From: Gymnogyps californianus
Lineage: Eukaryota; Chordata; Aves; Accipitriformes; Cathartidae
Assembly (NCBI RefSeq): GCF_018139145.2
Contig: NC_059476.1
Coordinates: 7,601,501-7,665,500 of the forward strand
Length of the DNA stretch: 64,000 nucleotides
Reading direction: 5' to 3'
The position numbers and the translations under genes are program-made. The notes under the pieces are model-generated. The model worked only from the letters and a program-made list of their open reading frames with translations, did not search any database and was not told the DNA's origin. This document shows positions 39,300 to 53,480 of the stretch, piece after piece. Within the stretch, counting starts at the first letter, position 1, and every line of letters begins with the position of its first letter.

Positions 39300-40300
39300 T
39301 TTCTGAGTACTGAGCACTGTTCATACAGTGAATTTCAAAGGCTTTTCCTCATTTTACATGGGATTTAATTTCAACACAGAAACTGTTCTATGCTTGCAAT
39401 AAAGCACCAGGAGTAGCAAATCTGGAGCCAGTCAGTACCTGACATGAGACACAAAGACATAAACCCGTGCTGCCTACACTGTGGATATCAGGCATTTCTA
39501 CCTAACTTCACCTACCGGGTCATCCCATAGACCGGGGAAAGCAGAAATGTTTAAAATCAAACCTATCTAACCCCTAAAATCAACTCTGTGTGGAATCCAT
39601 GTTGGCTTTGTGATTGTCAGGTAAGAATGGCCATAGCTGACTTGGGTATTAGCTTTAACGTTAAAAAGCTGAATTTATACATCTGTAACATGTGTGAACC
39701 TTTTTATTTATGTATATATACCTTTGCAAAAAGAAAAAAATCACTTCTGAAACACAGTCCCTCTGTGAGCATGCTCCTGATGACAAATCTGAACAACCTC
39801 TAAATAAATCTGCTGCTGCTCTTTGTCCACTTATTAAACCGCTTTAAAAAAACAAAGTAGAAAACCAAAGTGCCAAAAACTTGAATAAAACAGATTAAAA
39901 CTCATAAGCCCTATGTGCAACAGGTGTTAAATCTAGATGCAATGTGCATTATGTTACCACCTGCGCTCATCTTATTCTGGCCAAAACAATATCCTCTGCA
40001 GGTGTGCAGGAGAAGTAGGAATGTAACAGTGCTTTAGAGTAAGGGGAGAAAGTGGCAGCTTTGGCTGAGGCTTTCACATCAAGTCTGCAGTCAAAGAACG
40101 TTCAGCTGCATGCCAGAGGATGACCAGGTCTGTATGCAGAAATTTCTGGGAACCACATGCAGGCGTGAACACTGAGAAATACCTTTTGCTAGCTAGATTT
40201 CTCTGTGTACTGCTGCTGATCCATCTGGAAATGATGGCACATACCAGTTGCAGTAGTTCCTGGGATTAATAAAAGGATCAATTAGACAAACAGAGTCTTT

Positions 40301-40327
40301 CATATTTATCATATTCATCATATTTAT
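40301..40327. repeat. Three-copy 9-bp tandem repeat
   Basis: Units catatttat, catattcat and catatttat follow one another directly. Simple slippage repeat. Confidence 0.9.
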
Positions 40328-42791
40328 GAGCTGATTCTGACATTTCTTTTTCTTTTCACTTTTTTCCTTTCTGCTTCAGCAGCTGCTGAAGAATGCTGAT
40401 GAGATACTAATTACAGTAATTCAACCCTTAGCTGCTCCCAGTGGGAGGGAGGGTTTTGGATAGAGAAGTAATAAATTTCACTGGTGATCCTGGTTTCTCA
40501 GCTTCTGTGGAGCACCAGGTCCATCAGGATAGTGCTCCTTTCTCCATGAATACGTGGTATTCCTTCTTTATCAGTCCAATGTTCATTAAAACTATAAGTG
40601 AGACCCTGGAAGACTTTTCTTAAACCTGCCGCATTATTTCCTGCATAGGGAACATGCCATTTATATGCCTCTCATTCAGCCGAGATAGGTTCTCAGCAAC
40701 ACTTCTCCACAGTGACCTGCATCACTTCTCCACGGCTCTTTGGGAGGTAGGGCATCCAAGTCAGGGGCAGAGATATACTTTGAGCATTTGCAAGACTTTG
40801 TTATTCAAAACACAGTTTGAAAATGGCTGTAGGAATTTAATTAGAAACTTCCATTAGGAGATTAGATGACTAGAACAAAGAAAACCAGTGAAAAGGCTTC
40901 TTATTAAAACCAGTAGCACTGCAGAATATTGATAATATAACAAAGGAATGAGTGGATATGCATAGCAAATTATTAAAGGTTACAGATAAATGTCCAAAAG
41001 TTGCTTAGTTTCTGGTTATCCCAGTATATACAGAAGCCACTGAGACAAGATGACACATAGTCCCGGCCCCTGCAGAATGCAGTGGCTGAGGACAGCCAGA
41101 GGTATCAGAGTGCAAAGCTCAGCAGTGCTGTGCATTAGTTGTTTGCATCTTTTCAGCCCTAGTGCATAAATGAAGCATGAACAAACACAAACAAGTCCAC
41201 AGGTTGCAGCATGGATTCTAGCCACAAAGATTAGTAAATGTAAACTCCTCCGATAAATAATCATGACTGGCAAAAGGGGAGCTTACGTCTGGAAAAGGAC
41301 CGGAGCAAGAAGAGTCTCAGGGCTCTGTGACACTGCAGAATCCCTAAATACCTTCACTGGGCAATGTCAGCTCAGGTGAGCCTAAGTCCTAGGAAATTCT
41401 GCCCAGAAAACTGTCTTGATGGAGTTAGAAACTTTCACAGGGAATCGAAAAATCAATAAATTATTTAAGATCAAACTTGGACACAATTTGAATAAGTTCA
41501 CCTTCCTGGAACTCAGATGAGTTGTTGCCACTCATGGTCAGGTCTTAGCATCTACTTACTCAAAACAGTCCTACTGTTTCCGTCCAAGACTGGTCCATAT
41601 TCACAGCAGCCATCAAACTCCAACTTCTTGTGATTCTGCCCTCTACAAAAATCTGATTGGTGCCTAGTTTTATAGTTTATACAACTAGGACCCCAGTCTT
41701 ATTTAAATCATTCTTTCTGATACAGTCTGGCCCACTTTTGAATCTACACTTCAATTTTTCAAGACTCGGCCAAGAGCAGTCAATGGGTTTGTAGTACGTA
41801 TGGAACAACTAACTGAGGCACAAAGCATCTTCCTTTTCAAAACAGAAGTGCTAGATTTTCCCAACCATCCGGTCTAAGACTGTTGGTTATGTCTACATGA
41901 GGATGCAATACTGAGCTAGCCCAGGGCTAATTAGCCAGCAAAGCACTGTGTTGATGTAGGTATGTTGCTGTCAGTATCCGAGTTAGGTCATGCAGTTTGA
42001 TCAGATATCTTTGCATGATACTTCAGAAAATATAGAATGATGAATTGTAATTTTTAAAAATGCCTTGCTTACCAGGGATATACAGAGTCCATTTCTATGA
42101 ATACAGATGAATATGCACTCTATTATTGCTTGAGAAAGACCTCTTAAGTAACCAAGACAAAACCAGTACATGAGTAGGCATGCACTGCCTACCTCAGCCC
42201 TTAGCCTTCTCACAACCAAAGATCCTCCCATCTTTTTCACATTCCAGTGGAGTCCAGTGAGCCAGCACGAACTGCCTTGTGTCTCCTTGCACTGCTATAA
42301 CAGGCTGGGGCAGCTGAATAGTCTCACTTTTCAATTCCAGACCCTTCTTAATAAGATTAATGTGACTTCAAACAAAGAGCCAGCTTTGCTGGAGATTAAT
42401 AGATCTACAGTTACCTCAGTATTACCTATACTGTAAACCAGGTAATACCTACCATCCTGCCAATGTGGAAGCCAAAGCAGTACAGCTAGCAACTGGCAAT
42501 GGCAACAATTTGACAACTTTTGTCTACAGAAAAGGAAGTAAACCAATAAATTAACACACAAAAAGATTTACAGAGACAAGTTTCCTCTTTGTTAATACAA
42601 GACAGCATTTTAATGGTTACCAGTTACTAAAAGGTTAATAAATTTGAATATTTCCAAGAAAAAGTAAGGGTATTACAAGATTAATAGATAGCTAGATGGA
42701 TGACTGTAAAATACTAGAAAATTGCTGATTGCTTTGCTAAAGGGCAGAGGCAAATTACAATCATTGTCTTTTGTTCTTGTGAACCCAAGGC

Positions 42792-42810
42792 TTTTTTTTT
42801 TTTTTTTTTT
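42792..42810. repeat. Poly-T run of 19
   Basis: Nineteen consecutive Ts, the longest homopolymer in the window. It could be an A-tail of a minus-strand retrocopy, but the flanking sequence is not recognised. Confidence 0.95.
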
Positions 42811-43639
42811 GTAGTCAAGTTATTTTAAAATGAACCATACAAGAAACTGTGATGTCCCAGGAAAAAGTGAATATAACACAGGACATTTAAATGGGTCATG
42901 AAGCCATCCTGAAGCAATATTGAAACACCCCAATATATTTGCCCATTTCACAGGCTTCACACAGTCTGGAAAAGGCTAGAAGACATGTGTCTTTTTAACA
43001 ATACTACAGTATCTTAAGGTCAATGTTATGGTAACACAAGCTTCCTCCCTTTGATCACAGAAAGAAAACTGTATGGCTACTGCAAGATAAAATCCCATCC
43101 AGTTCAGTAGTACAAAAATTAAAAAATCCATTCTTCTACACTCCTTGCTGATGAAACTAGATGGGGTTACCTGCTTAGAAAAGCAAGGAATAAGGAGCAG
43201 AAGCATGTAGTGGTGGCAGAACAGCTCCAAAACAGACCTTGCTTGGTAGTACTTATAATAAGTTTCCATAATTATCTTTACTACCCTGCTAAAACAAACA
43301 AACCTCCTAAAATCCAAACATCACAACGCCTTCACCTTTTCAAAAGCCTGTGATGGTTCCTGAAAAATTCTTTTGATAATACTGTGACCCTTCCTTTCAG
43401 AAACTCTGAAGAAGAAACAAACCTTCCCTCTGAAGAAAAGTTAAACCATCTCCAGTCTGTGAGGCTGTTACACAGAAAGAGTACAGTTGCCTTAGCTGGA
43501 TTCCTGTAGTAGCTATAAGCTTCTCATCCTAGTGACAATCTGGACTAGAATGTCTTTTTATTTTATTACGTCCTTGTTTTGTCATGAAGAAGTACAATGA
43601 TTTCATGCAAGAGTATGAAATCATTCCTGGGACCACCCC

Positions 43640-43920
43640 CCCATTCTGGCCATGGTTGAGAGCTCCCTTGATTTGAAGCTCAGCAAAGGAAGGCTTACTT
43701 TGTCCTGTGGTCTCCTTAAAGCCCTGCTCTGGCAGGAGCCTGGCGACACGGGGGAGAGCCAGGGTGGCAGACTGGGAAGGCTCTCCTGGCACCATTCCTG
43801 ATGATGACAGTCAGGCTGAGGAGCCTGGCAGCCTGGTCCAGAAGCAAGGGGTCACCCTGGGGACAACCAGGGTCTTTGGAAGTCAGCAGCTTTGGGGGCC
43901 TCTTGGGCCCCTTCCTTCTT
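43640..43920. other. GC-rich island in AT-rich DNA
   Basis: This interval is clearly richer in G and C than the kilobases on both sides. Frames stay open on both strands (43529-43795 minus, 43707-43955 plus), which high GC alone explains. A hairpin with arms accctgg and ccagggt and a six-base loop lies at 43854-43873. CpG is sparse, so it is not a classic CpG island promoter. It may be an old inserted element or a retained GC-rich segment; I cannot identify it. Confidence 0.5.
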
Positions 43921-44057
43921 TAGGGAAGAGCTCCTTGAAATTTCACTCAAAATAACTCTAGTATTCCCCCAACCACACAATATCTGCTTTAAACTTATGT
44001 TTATATGGTAATATTTAAATTATAAAGCACTAGCCTTTCACCTTTAGGTTCCTGACT

Positions 44058-44068
44058 GGATTCAAACC
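44058..44068 (-). other. B-box-like word of RNA polymerase III type
   Basis: On the minus strand this reads ggtttgaatcc, one base from the B-box consensus ggttcrannCC of tRNA genes and tRNA-derived SINEs. No A box is seen at the proper distance upstream (higher coordinates). It may mark a decayed SINE, or be chance. Confidence 0.25.
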
Positions 44069-46550
44069 CTCCTCCTATGGGAAATGAGTTTGGTGGCCTA
44101 AGCTGAGTCTCGAGTAGACAAAAGTCCTTATCTCTAAACTCCAAACATAATTCAGCACAACATGTCATGATTGGAAGTCTCTGCTCAGGAAAAGACAAGG
44201 AATGAGCTTGTGTCAAAAGTAAATTACCTAAGTAATCAAATCAATACTGAATTCAAAGTGGAAATATCAAAATTATCAGGTGGTGCTGCAGAGGCTATAA
44301 AATTGCTGTTTAGCACAATGTTTTCCAGCTATATTCAAAATGAGAAATGTCATTTAGAGCAGATAAACTACAAAAAATGAGGTCAAAGCTGCAAAGAAGC
44401 ATAAGCTGAGAACCTTAATAAATTAAAAAATTTCCTTGAATAGCACCTTATCTCTCTTAGAAGAATGCATACAGTCTGGAACTGTGTATCTTCCCTCCTC
44501 CCAAGTACGAGGCAAAGAACGACCATGGTCTGCATCTCAGATACATTTGAAGATGGCTGAGCATGTGGTAGAAATATCATTTAGAGGTGAGTCCTTACAC
44601 AAATTTGATGAATTTAAAATTGGACATTGTATGTTGTGGCAAAATACCTACAGATGAACTAACATATCTTTAAGTTAAAAGAGATTCAAGAAAATACAGA
44701 AAAGTACAGTTCTCCTCTCGGGTTGGAGGGGATAAAAAGATGTAATAGGCTGTGAACCTCTTCACCTGATGATGAAAAAAGCAAAAAAAAGCAGCTCTTA
44801 CTGAAAAAAAATTGTTATGTTGTGATCCTTAAACCATCTCCTGGTCAAGTTAATGTGACATTAGATATTCACTTCTTCCCTGCCTGCTTGCTTTATCGTC
44901 TCTACCCTTTACTCACAACAAAATGGATGACAGTTTCATTACAGAATGGCATCACTTGTCGAACTTTGAATTACTGATCATAAAAATATCAGTTATTCTT
45001 TGAAGGATTGTTTGAGCACTCTTTTTTTTTTTTATCAGCATTGCTGTTTAGGGCAACGTACACAAGGGGTTGAGGGGGGCAGTGATGGTGGAAAGAAATC
45101 AAACCTGGCTGAAGAGCTATGAGTTTGCAATACCCTACCCATACAAACAAGCTTCTATCACAGTTATAGACAGCAGAAATAAAAGGGAGCTTTTTGGCTC
45201 ACAGCTATAAAAAAAAAATTATCATAGTGATGAAGTTCCTCAGCCATCAACAGAGCTGTGATAACGCTGTTTGATGATGATTTTCCCATGAATGTTAAAC
45301 AGCCGCCACTGCGGAGGAAAAGGAGCTTATCTGCACCTAATACTGATCTCTAATTCCTGCCCTTCTTGAACCATCCATTTTCTAACAGCATTAACTGGCA
45401 AATTTACATCCCATCTTAATGCTGCTAAAGAGGACAGGAGATGAAGAGTAAATGACAGCAGTGTAATGAGGATGGCTTTTTTCTCCTTTCTCTTTAATGG
45501 CTGAAGATTTACACAATTGTCTGTAAGCTTATATAGAGAGCTTACCTGAACCTTTTGCCAGCATGGATTCAACTTACAGGAGCTTTTGTTAACTAAATAC
45601 ACATAAATATTTTTAAGGAGGTTTAATATTGTGACTTCAAAGAAAGCTAAAAGACAGGATGAGAAAAAATATTTTTTAGCATTTTGATTATGAATAAAAA
45701 TTGCTAATATTTCTTTCTTAAGCAGATGCAGTTGTATTTCCAAAATACAAAAATCAGATTTTAATAAAAATTCTTTTTCTGCTAAAAAATACTTTTCTTT
45801 TTCTTATCATGTAGAAGAAAAATCTTTTTTCAGGTTACAGAATTTTAGTGAAGAATTATCTCCAAAACTCAGAAATCAATGGTTATCCAAACACATTATG
45901 TAGAGCTGTGTTTCACATGTCACCCACAATATGGATTGCTTTCTGATCATGTAGCTTCCATCAGAAGGCGCTACACTGCATGGCAGAAAGGAGAGTAAGA
46001 ATGGAATGTTCTAATATAGGAAACCACAGCAACAATACTTGGCCAGATTCAGTCAAAGTATTTCTATACATCCAGATGATAATTTCAATGGAAATTAGAA
46101 CCAGTTCAAGATGTGCTGTTGATATTCAAAAGGCTCTTGGTCTGGCTCAGGCTTTTGCTCAGATACAAAAGACTAAATTTAATTAGCAAGAATTTTTTTT
46201 TAAGATAGTTTTTTTTTCCAATTCTTAATTTACTTCATATATATTATTTCTCCAAGGTGTGTAAGAAAGGCTGTAGTTGAAAGGAAAAACACAAACTATT
46301 GTCTAGAAATGCATGGGTGGAGGCTTAAACTCCTGCTCCATGAGTGTAACCCAGGGCAGCATAGGTGTCTGAAAGAAATGCAAGACAGGGGACTTGCTGT
46401 TTTTCAAAGACTTTTGTTATAATCTATTAAGTTTACTCTTCAGAAATTTTAGTGTTTGTTTAATACATATTGCCACTATTTCCATATCAGGCATGTCACA
46501 AGTATTTAATATATACAAGATAAATATCTATCTATTCATGTATGCGTATC

Positions 46551-46570
46551 TACACACACATACACATATG
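46551..46570. repeat. Short CA/TA microsatellite
   Basis: Mixed ca and ta dinucleotides, preceded by a tatctatctattcatg run. Ordinary simple repeat. Confidence 0.8.
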
Positions 46571-49500
46571 TAACTATAATATTGTATCAAATGTATATGA
46601 AAAACATAAACATCTAGCATAATAAAATATTCAAAATTAATTTTTATTCTTCTTTCAGCAACATTGGTATACACTTCCCCTCCTTTTCTCAATGGGAAAA
46701 CTGTAAATATACCTTGAGAAGAGCTTCTCAGCAGTGTACTGCATGTCTGCCCATACACCTATCATCGCTCATCTAATGAAGGTTCAAGAGCCCTCAACCA
46801 TTGTTGTTTTAGAAACGAGAAAAGACAGCAGTCCCAGGCCAATTACTATTGCTATGCTCACCATGGCGACATATATTCCTGGAAGCACATGTATCTCAGA
46901 GTATAAACTTTCTTTATGCTTAAGATAATATTTGGCATTTACATCTATAAAACATACTTGTCTAAGACTCCAGGGCCTAGATTTTCAAATATGTGTAGGT
47001 TTCTAAACTGCTTTACTACCTTTCATTATTTAGGCTTGTATTTTGAGGACATTAGGACATGCTGTAGGTAGAACCCAAGACATCCAACACACAATGTACA
47101 AGGATTGATTACTGAATGATATACTTTGCCATTAGATATCAATGAAAATTTGTGGCTGTCTTCTGTTCCTCTACATTAATCTTTTGGTCCTAAGAGGCTG
47201 ATAAAATAAAGTAAGCTAATTTGTAATCTGTCATTACTGTCCAAAAAAAGTAAACAATTTGAGCTTCAATTCAATCTAGTCAGCCCTCAACCCCAGCAAA
47301 TTGACCATAACTTTCTTCTAACCTTTTAAAGACACCTTAATTACCTGCTATAACTAGATCGCAGAGAGTGAAATAAAAGCAATACATACCTAGAATAAAT
47401 AAGAAGTTCATCTGAGTGCTTCTGTTTATTGACCAATTCTGACCACAAAACAGAATTTTTTGCAAATGATAACCAGTTTTAAGTAGTAGGTTGCCATGAC
47501 CCAACACTACTTAGATTTCAAAATCACTAATGAAGTTGTCACATAGAAGTCTCCACAGAAGAAACAGAGAAGCCTGCATTTTGTGATGTATAGATCAAAC
47601 CAATTTCAGAGGCTGCGAAGGTCTGTATAATCCTGTTTTGGTTTTGATCTTCCTTTGAGCATCATCCAAGCCTTCACTACAGTCAGCTTTTTGGCAGACA
47701 GAAGTGTCCTGTCACAGACTAGTTTGCCTCTTCCAAATAGGTCCCAAATTGAATCACTTTGCCCACCCTTCAGATCTAAAATAACCACATGCCTATTAAT
47801 CCAGCTATCTGCATGACATATTAGTACTCTCCAATCTAACCTTCCTGGCAGCCCATCCTTCTACATTGCATGCAAGTTCCTGAAAAAACAAGGACACAAA
47901 GGAAGAGGCCTGAGCTCAGAAGAAAATGAGAATCTTAATACACAGCAGGATATAGATGTAGAGGACACCGGAAAAGAATCTAGGAAGAACAACTGGCATT
48001 CATGTCTCACTATCTCTCCAAGGCTGTAAGCCTGAAAGTATCTCACTACAGCTAGGTGAGAATTTTTTACAAAATGCTGTTTCCAGGGAAAAAAGTGCTC
48101 TTTTCATGAGAATCAAAACATTATCATTTTCTTATAAAAACAGAATGAAATATATCCATCAGACGGAAACTCTCTTTGAAATAATTGGAAGAGGATTGGG
48201 GTTTGCTTTTTTTTTAAAAATGAAATTGAAAGTGATTCATTTAAAACATCTGAATTACATTTCGCATGAATCACTGCAGTATATTATGAAGAAAAACTCA
48301 GTTCAGTGTTAAACTACACCATAGAAAACATCTGTTTGGTCTAACAAACTAAAATGAAACATTTTAACATTTTTTAATTGTTTACATAACTACCCATTAC
48401 ACTGAAAAATCAGTCTGATATAACAAATCTAGAAACATCAAAACTTCAGCATAATAGATATTTCTGTTTTCAGCCAATTCTTCCACACATGCACACAAAC
48501 TTAGATCTACGTTTAAAATTGGTTTACAGTTGGCTGTATGGCGAGAAGGCAAAAACCGAGGTCAGCATGGCAGTGTACACAATTTTCATTTTGCTGCCCA
48601 CCATAAATAAATATAACACTATGAAAGAAAGAAAACTAGTGAAGCAAGAGTAGAGGTCCACCTGCATTACACACTTGAAATGAGATTAAAAGATGAAATA
48701 TAATTAAAATATCATCACAAAATTTCACCATCTTCTCATGTTGCAGCATGTACCATCAGAATCGCTGTTGGTCATGCAGAACACCAAGTGTACCAAAACT
48801 GTATCTTACTATAAATTGCTGATTTTTTGTGTGCATATAACAAACATTTTAGCATAACAGGACATAGTAAAGATGCACCTTCAACTGTACTTCACAAAAT
48901 ATTTTCTCCTGGGCTGCATATTTGGAAAGAGAGGGGACAAGGAAATAATGGAGGGAAAAATACAGACAGAAATTAGGGGTTTATAAAGAAAGTGCAGACA
49001 CACCCTTAAAACAAACAAAAAAAGCCTTAAATGCCATCCAAATTGCTTGAATACATCATGATGCCCCAGATTCTGTTAACACTAAGCCTTACAAAGAGAG
49101 ATGGGAAATATGATGGGGCATAACTCTGCATTTAATCAAGGTGAATCCCTCTCTGCTGATTATCAAGTGAGGATAGATTTCCTGCTCCACTCTCTCTCCT
49201 TATACATGAAGAAAGATACTGTGATCGATAACATCTAAAACCATAATAAGAAAAAGAGATTATGTTAACTGTTGCTTAAGAAGTTTCTTTGTACCAGAGA
49301 AACAAACAAATTGAAGGCTTTAAAAATCAAAGGGCAATTTAATGTTGCAGTTCTACACTAACACAAAAGGACTAATAAAGAGCTGCCGCCTCGTGTTGCA
49401 GGTAGATCACAGAACTCTCACTGTTTTGAGCATGTCAGCAGTGGCTTCCTACTACCACCACCTTATACCAGCCCTGGGAATACATGGCTGGCTAGCTTTA

Positions 49501-52500
49501 TCTTCAAAACTGGATTATAGGCTGTCTATGCTAGCTTTATTATTGCACCTGAGAGAAGAAAAATGCAAGATGGCTATGCTTCTGGGAAGAAAACCTTCAA
49601 CATACGTGAATATGCGAGGTCTGTTTTTCATATGTGACGTGGCTCTTTGTGCCCCACTACCTATCTGGAATACCGAGCCAGAGTTCCCCCCCAGATTACA
49701 ATGGTACAAGATTGTACAATGGAAATGGATTTTATTTGGCAGAAAAAATAAGCTAAATAAAGAACGAACAGTCTGCATCAGAGACCCCTAAATCAGGACG
49801 CAGAACAATAAAAATCCCAATATGCTTGACGGAACTGAAAATCACTTCTCACACAGAGGCTGTTCTGGGAATGTCTGAAGCTATAATATTGCATGCTTGA
49901 GAAAGCCAATGAACAACTGGAATCCGCTGTACTAAGAAATGTTTCTGACTACGATGAAGCCAGGAATTGATTTGCAGGTGAGAGAACAGTGACCGTCCTG
50001 TAGTCCCACAAGACGCTGCAAGGACATTGCAAGATGACCCCGAGCAAAGTGTGCAGTTCATCTCAGGTGGTCTCCCTGATGTTTGTGTCTCTTTCCCTCC
50101 CACACACATGCTCACAGTTGAGGATGTGGATGTCCAGAAAGTTCAGTACCATCAGCTTTACTGTTTGTCATTTGATACAGCCTTAGTATGCCCTAGAACT
50201 CTTTGTGATCCTTGTGTGGCCACCCTTACTTCTACAGTGTGTTAAGATACATGCCTGGCCTTATTTTGCAAACCAATATATTCATTTCAGTCAATGTAAG
50301 TAGGAAATAAAAGAAAAAAAGAAGAAAGAGGGAGTTATGCCAAAGAGTGACTTTATATCTAACCACTTAATACTGGGCATCCAGATTTGATCAAATAGAT
50401 GGAAGCTGTAAGCAGTAAGCACAACAAAAGATAGGAGTAAATGTTAACTAGCCTCAGTTAACTTTTTACACACAAAACCCATAGTGCTTTGCTTGTAGCT
50501 GCAGACTTACATTCATTTTTGTGAATGTCTCAAATTATGATGCTTTCAATGCAGTATTGTGAATTCAGCCTGTGCAAAATATCACCAATGGCATTTTTAA
50601 GTGGTCCAGTTTGAAAACGTGACCCTGAGAGACTTGATGAATAAAATTAGTCAACTCTGTAACTTTAAAATAGCTCTTTTCTAATTAAAGTGTGATGAAG
50701 CTTTCAGCCTATCTAGCTTGGGATGCAGAGTGCACGAGCAAACCAATTAGAGATAGTGGCAAAAACAAAATGGTGTCACAAAAAGATTTACCACATCAGT
50801 CCCTCCAGTAGCTGTACCATTTCTGCTGATAAAGGTGAAACAACAGCTACTGCTGCAGCTAAGGCTGAAGCTAATGTTAAGCTGACAAATCAACTTTTAG
50901 AGTCTTGGGAGATTCAGCAGAGCTATCAAGAGGCACAAAGGCTACTAATGCTTATGTCATACTTCTCAACTCTCACATTTTACCCAGGAGACGGCAGATT
51001 TTTTTGGCTTAAAAATTTTTTGATTTTTGTATTCTCCTGGGCAAAAAATCAAAGAGGCCCATTAATTCAATGAGAATTTCACATATCTCGCTGCTTGATT
51101 TTTTTTTTCCACAAGACTCACACTGTTTGAGGTTGAGAAGTATGCTCTACTTTGATAATGACACCCTGAAGGATAGCACTGGTAGAAAGAGGAACACGCA
51201 ACAAAATCCCAGCTGCTGCTATTCAATGCAAACATTCAGTACATGTTGATGCTTGAATTCAGGTGGAGAGACCACCATATATCATTACACTGCCATTCAA
51301 GGAAGCCTACATAGTAAGACAGAAAGAACAATTCAGCCAGTATTTGAACCTACATAGCACAGAAAAGAGAACAGATTGGTCTGACTCTTGTAAGCAAGCA
51401 TACAGCTAGTAATAATCTGTCAAACATTTGCACGCCTTGTGGTAATCTGGTTCACCACTTCTTAGAGGACGTGATTACATGCTTACTTGAACAAATCTCC
51501 CTGGCTGGTTAGTGGTGAACATTAGTAGAAATGGGAAGAGACAAACAGATATGATGCTACAAAAAGAAAAAGCAATGATTTTTATGACTGACTTTCCTCA
51601 TGTTGTTCCAATCTTTCATATCTCAAAATGCTGGGGGAAAAAAAATCAAATTTTTGCAAAACTTGACGTTCTAGACAAAAGTTAAAAGCAAAGCAAGTGT
51701 TACAGGACAGACCAAAGTCTTGCAAGTCAAGTACTTCTCACGTTAGGCTCAAATTATGTTCCAAAAAACCCAAGAATACAGCTCCTCTGTGGTCAAAAGC
51801 ACATGTGTTTGGGCACCTGAGGGCAGAATTACTAGATCTTCTGCATACTATGTGTTACCAAAACAACCCAGTGTACTTTGTACTTACATTCAATCACATT
51901 CCACGTGGCAGAATCTTAGTAGCATAAGACGAGTGGTAAAGATCTAGGAAAAGTATGTAGCTCAAATTTTAAAAATCTATATCCAGCTTCAAATAAATCT
52001 GTTCTCCTTTGCTTCAGTTGCAGATGATTTTGTAAAGAAACAATATGTGCCTAATACATATATTATTCAGAAATTAAGGTGAGCTACAAAATAGAAATAC
52101 AGATGCAAAGTTTCAGGACTCAGTATCCCAGTGTAGTTCACCTGTAAAGTTCAGATCTGAAACTTAATTCAAATTGTATGTGTGTAGCTCTTCAAAGCCA
52201 TAGATTTAATTCAAGCTTAGCTGCAACATTATTATTATGAAGAAACAGTAATTAAAAGACTCAGTTAGCCAGAGGAATTGGGAAAAAATGTAAGGCAAAG
52301 CATAATTTTAAGATGTAGGTAAACACAGAAGAACGATGTCTAGTTAATTACATGCAGGAGAAGAGAAATAATATGAGTTAGGAGCACGACATTATTGAAG
52401 GTAATAACACCCAGTAATATATCATAGATGATACAAGCTAAAGAAGAGTAGACTCTTTACAGGTGCAGTCAGAAAAGGTTACAAGTAAGTAACCACCGTA

Positions 52501-53224
52501 TAGTCTACCATCTATGGATGTGGTACGAAAACTGACCTTGCTTTAGGAAATAGCATCGGGATGGTGGTTGAAATCCTGTATAATTACCAGTCAGTTTTTC
52601 AGGGGAGGCAGAACAAAAGCTGACAGAAGATTTTCTGACTCATTAGATTAGCGATACTTGCAAAACATAGTGAAAACATCTGCATTTGATATAAGATGAT
52701 GTAATCATAGTGGAGGAGACCTTTGGAAACAGGGAACCATACTATGGGCTTGGTGCTGGAAACAGGAACTAGAGGGGGAGAGTTCCTAAACTCTTAAAAA
52801 CTCAGAAAAAATGATAAATTCCCCAAATTAAGATTTGATTTTCAGTCTGCAAATAACAGAGGAAAGACGTCAGAAGAAATATTACCAAATGTCCAACAGA
52901 AATACATTTCCAATTGACCGAGGCCATTCTGCCTTTATAATGCTGATACCTGTATTTCTGATTTTGTCTTACCAAAGACGTTTTCTAATACTGTCAGTTT
53001 AAGCAGCACGCGCAAAATACAATCTGTTTTTTCCTGGGGCCAGCATTTTTTTCTGGGCTCTGAAAGCATAGCTCTGATACAAATCTACATCTATGTGTGC
53101 CTGCTGCATTAGTGATCATACGCAATGGCCTGTCTGCTGTGCGAGATTATGGGGATACTGCAGGCAGGGGGCAAGGGATCAGCCAGGATGTGTACAAACT
53201 TCAAATTGCTGGCTACACCCCTGA

Positions 53225-53480
53225 CTGAAGTCTACATAAATTATGTCCACCACGTTCCCATCATTTATTTCTTTTGTCATTCCTTCAAAGAACTCGGTCG
53301 TACTCTGTCTGACAGGATTTATTCTTGGTAAAACCATTGCTGATCTTCTTTTAATAACCCTTTCTCCTATAAATACCCAGCACTTTCATCCCTAATGATT
53401 GATTCTCATATCTTAACTTTCAGCAATATATCTGAGGATAGCTATTGAAAAGCAAGTTTCATCTGCGAAGGCAAGTATAA
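53225..53480 (-). mobile_element. Ancient CR1-clade LINE remnant (start of RT domain)
   Basis: On the minus strand the translation gives GFTKNKSCQT near 53305-53335, matching the GFTKGKSCLTNL segment of CR1-clade reverse transcriptases. After a one-base frame change it continues as EFFEGMTKEINDG and then VVDIIYVDFSQ (about 53235-53300). The final VDFS fits the first catalytic aspartate region of the transcriptase (usual text VVYLDFSKAFD). Similarity is lost below about 53225. Above, to about 53480, the old CR1 nucleotide pattern continues weakly with stops. The copy is old, broken and cannot be translated in one frame. It is separate from the CR1/L3 relic at 3210-3662, which covers a later part of the protein. 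Confidence 0.85.

Larger units (their letters stand above)
39300..43639. other. Unique DNA with simple repeats, no gene recognised
   Basis: No gene or confident transposon. It contains the 9-bp tandem repeat at 40301-40327 and the poly-T at 42792-42810. A 113-codon minus-strand frame at 42976-43317 has hydrophobic stretches but matches nothing I know. Confidence 0.65.
43921..53224. other. Long unique stretch, no gene recognised
   Basis: No gene is supported in these nine kilobases. The longest frame of the window, 149 codons at 49342-49791, lies here but shows no known domain and could arise by chance. Other frames such as 45327-45743 (minus) and 50723-51073 (plus) are likewise unrecognised. 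A B-box-like word on the minus strand is at 44058-44068. A CA/TA simple repeat lies at 46551-46570. T-runs occur near 45022-45033, 46193-46220, 48208 and 51102. Confidence 0.65.

Noticed and set aside
45327..45743. 138-codon minus-strand frame
   Set aside because: No recognisable domain; the sequence is AT-rich and full of A/T runs, giving a Lys/Leu/Phe-rich chance peptide.
49342..49791. 149-codon open frame, the longest in the window
   Set aside because: No known domain or compositional signature of coding. At the AT content of the window, roughly 0.3 stop-free runs of this size are expected by chance over six frames of 64 kb, so one is not surprising.
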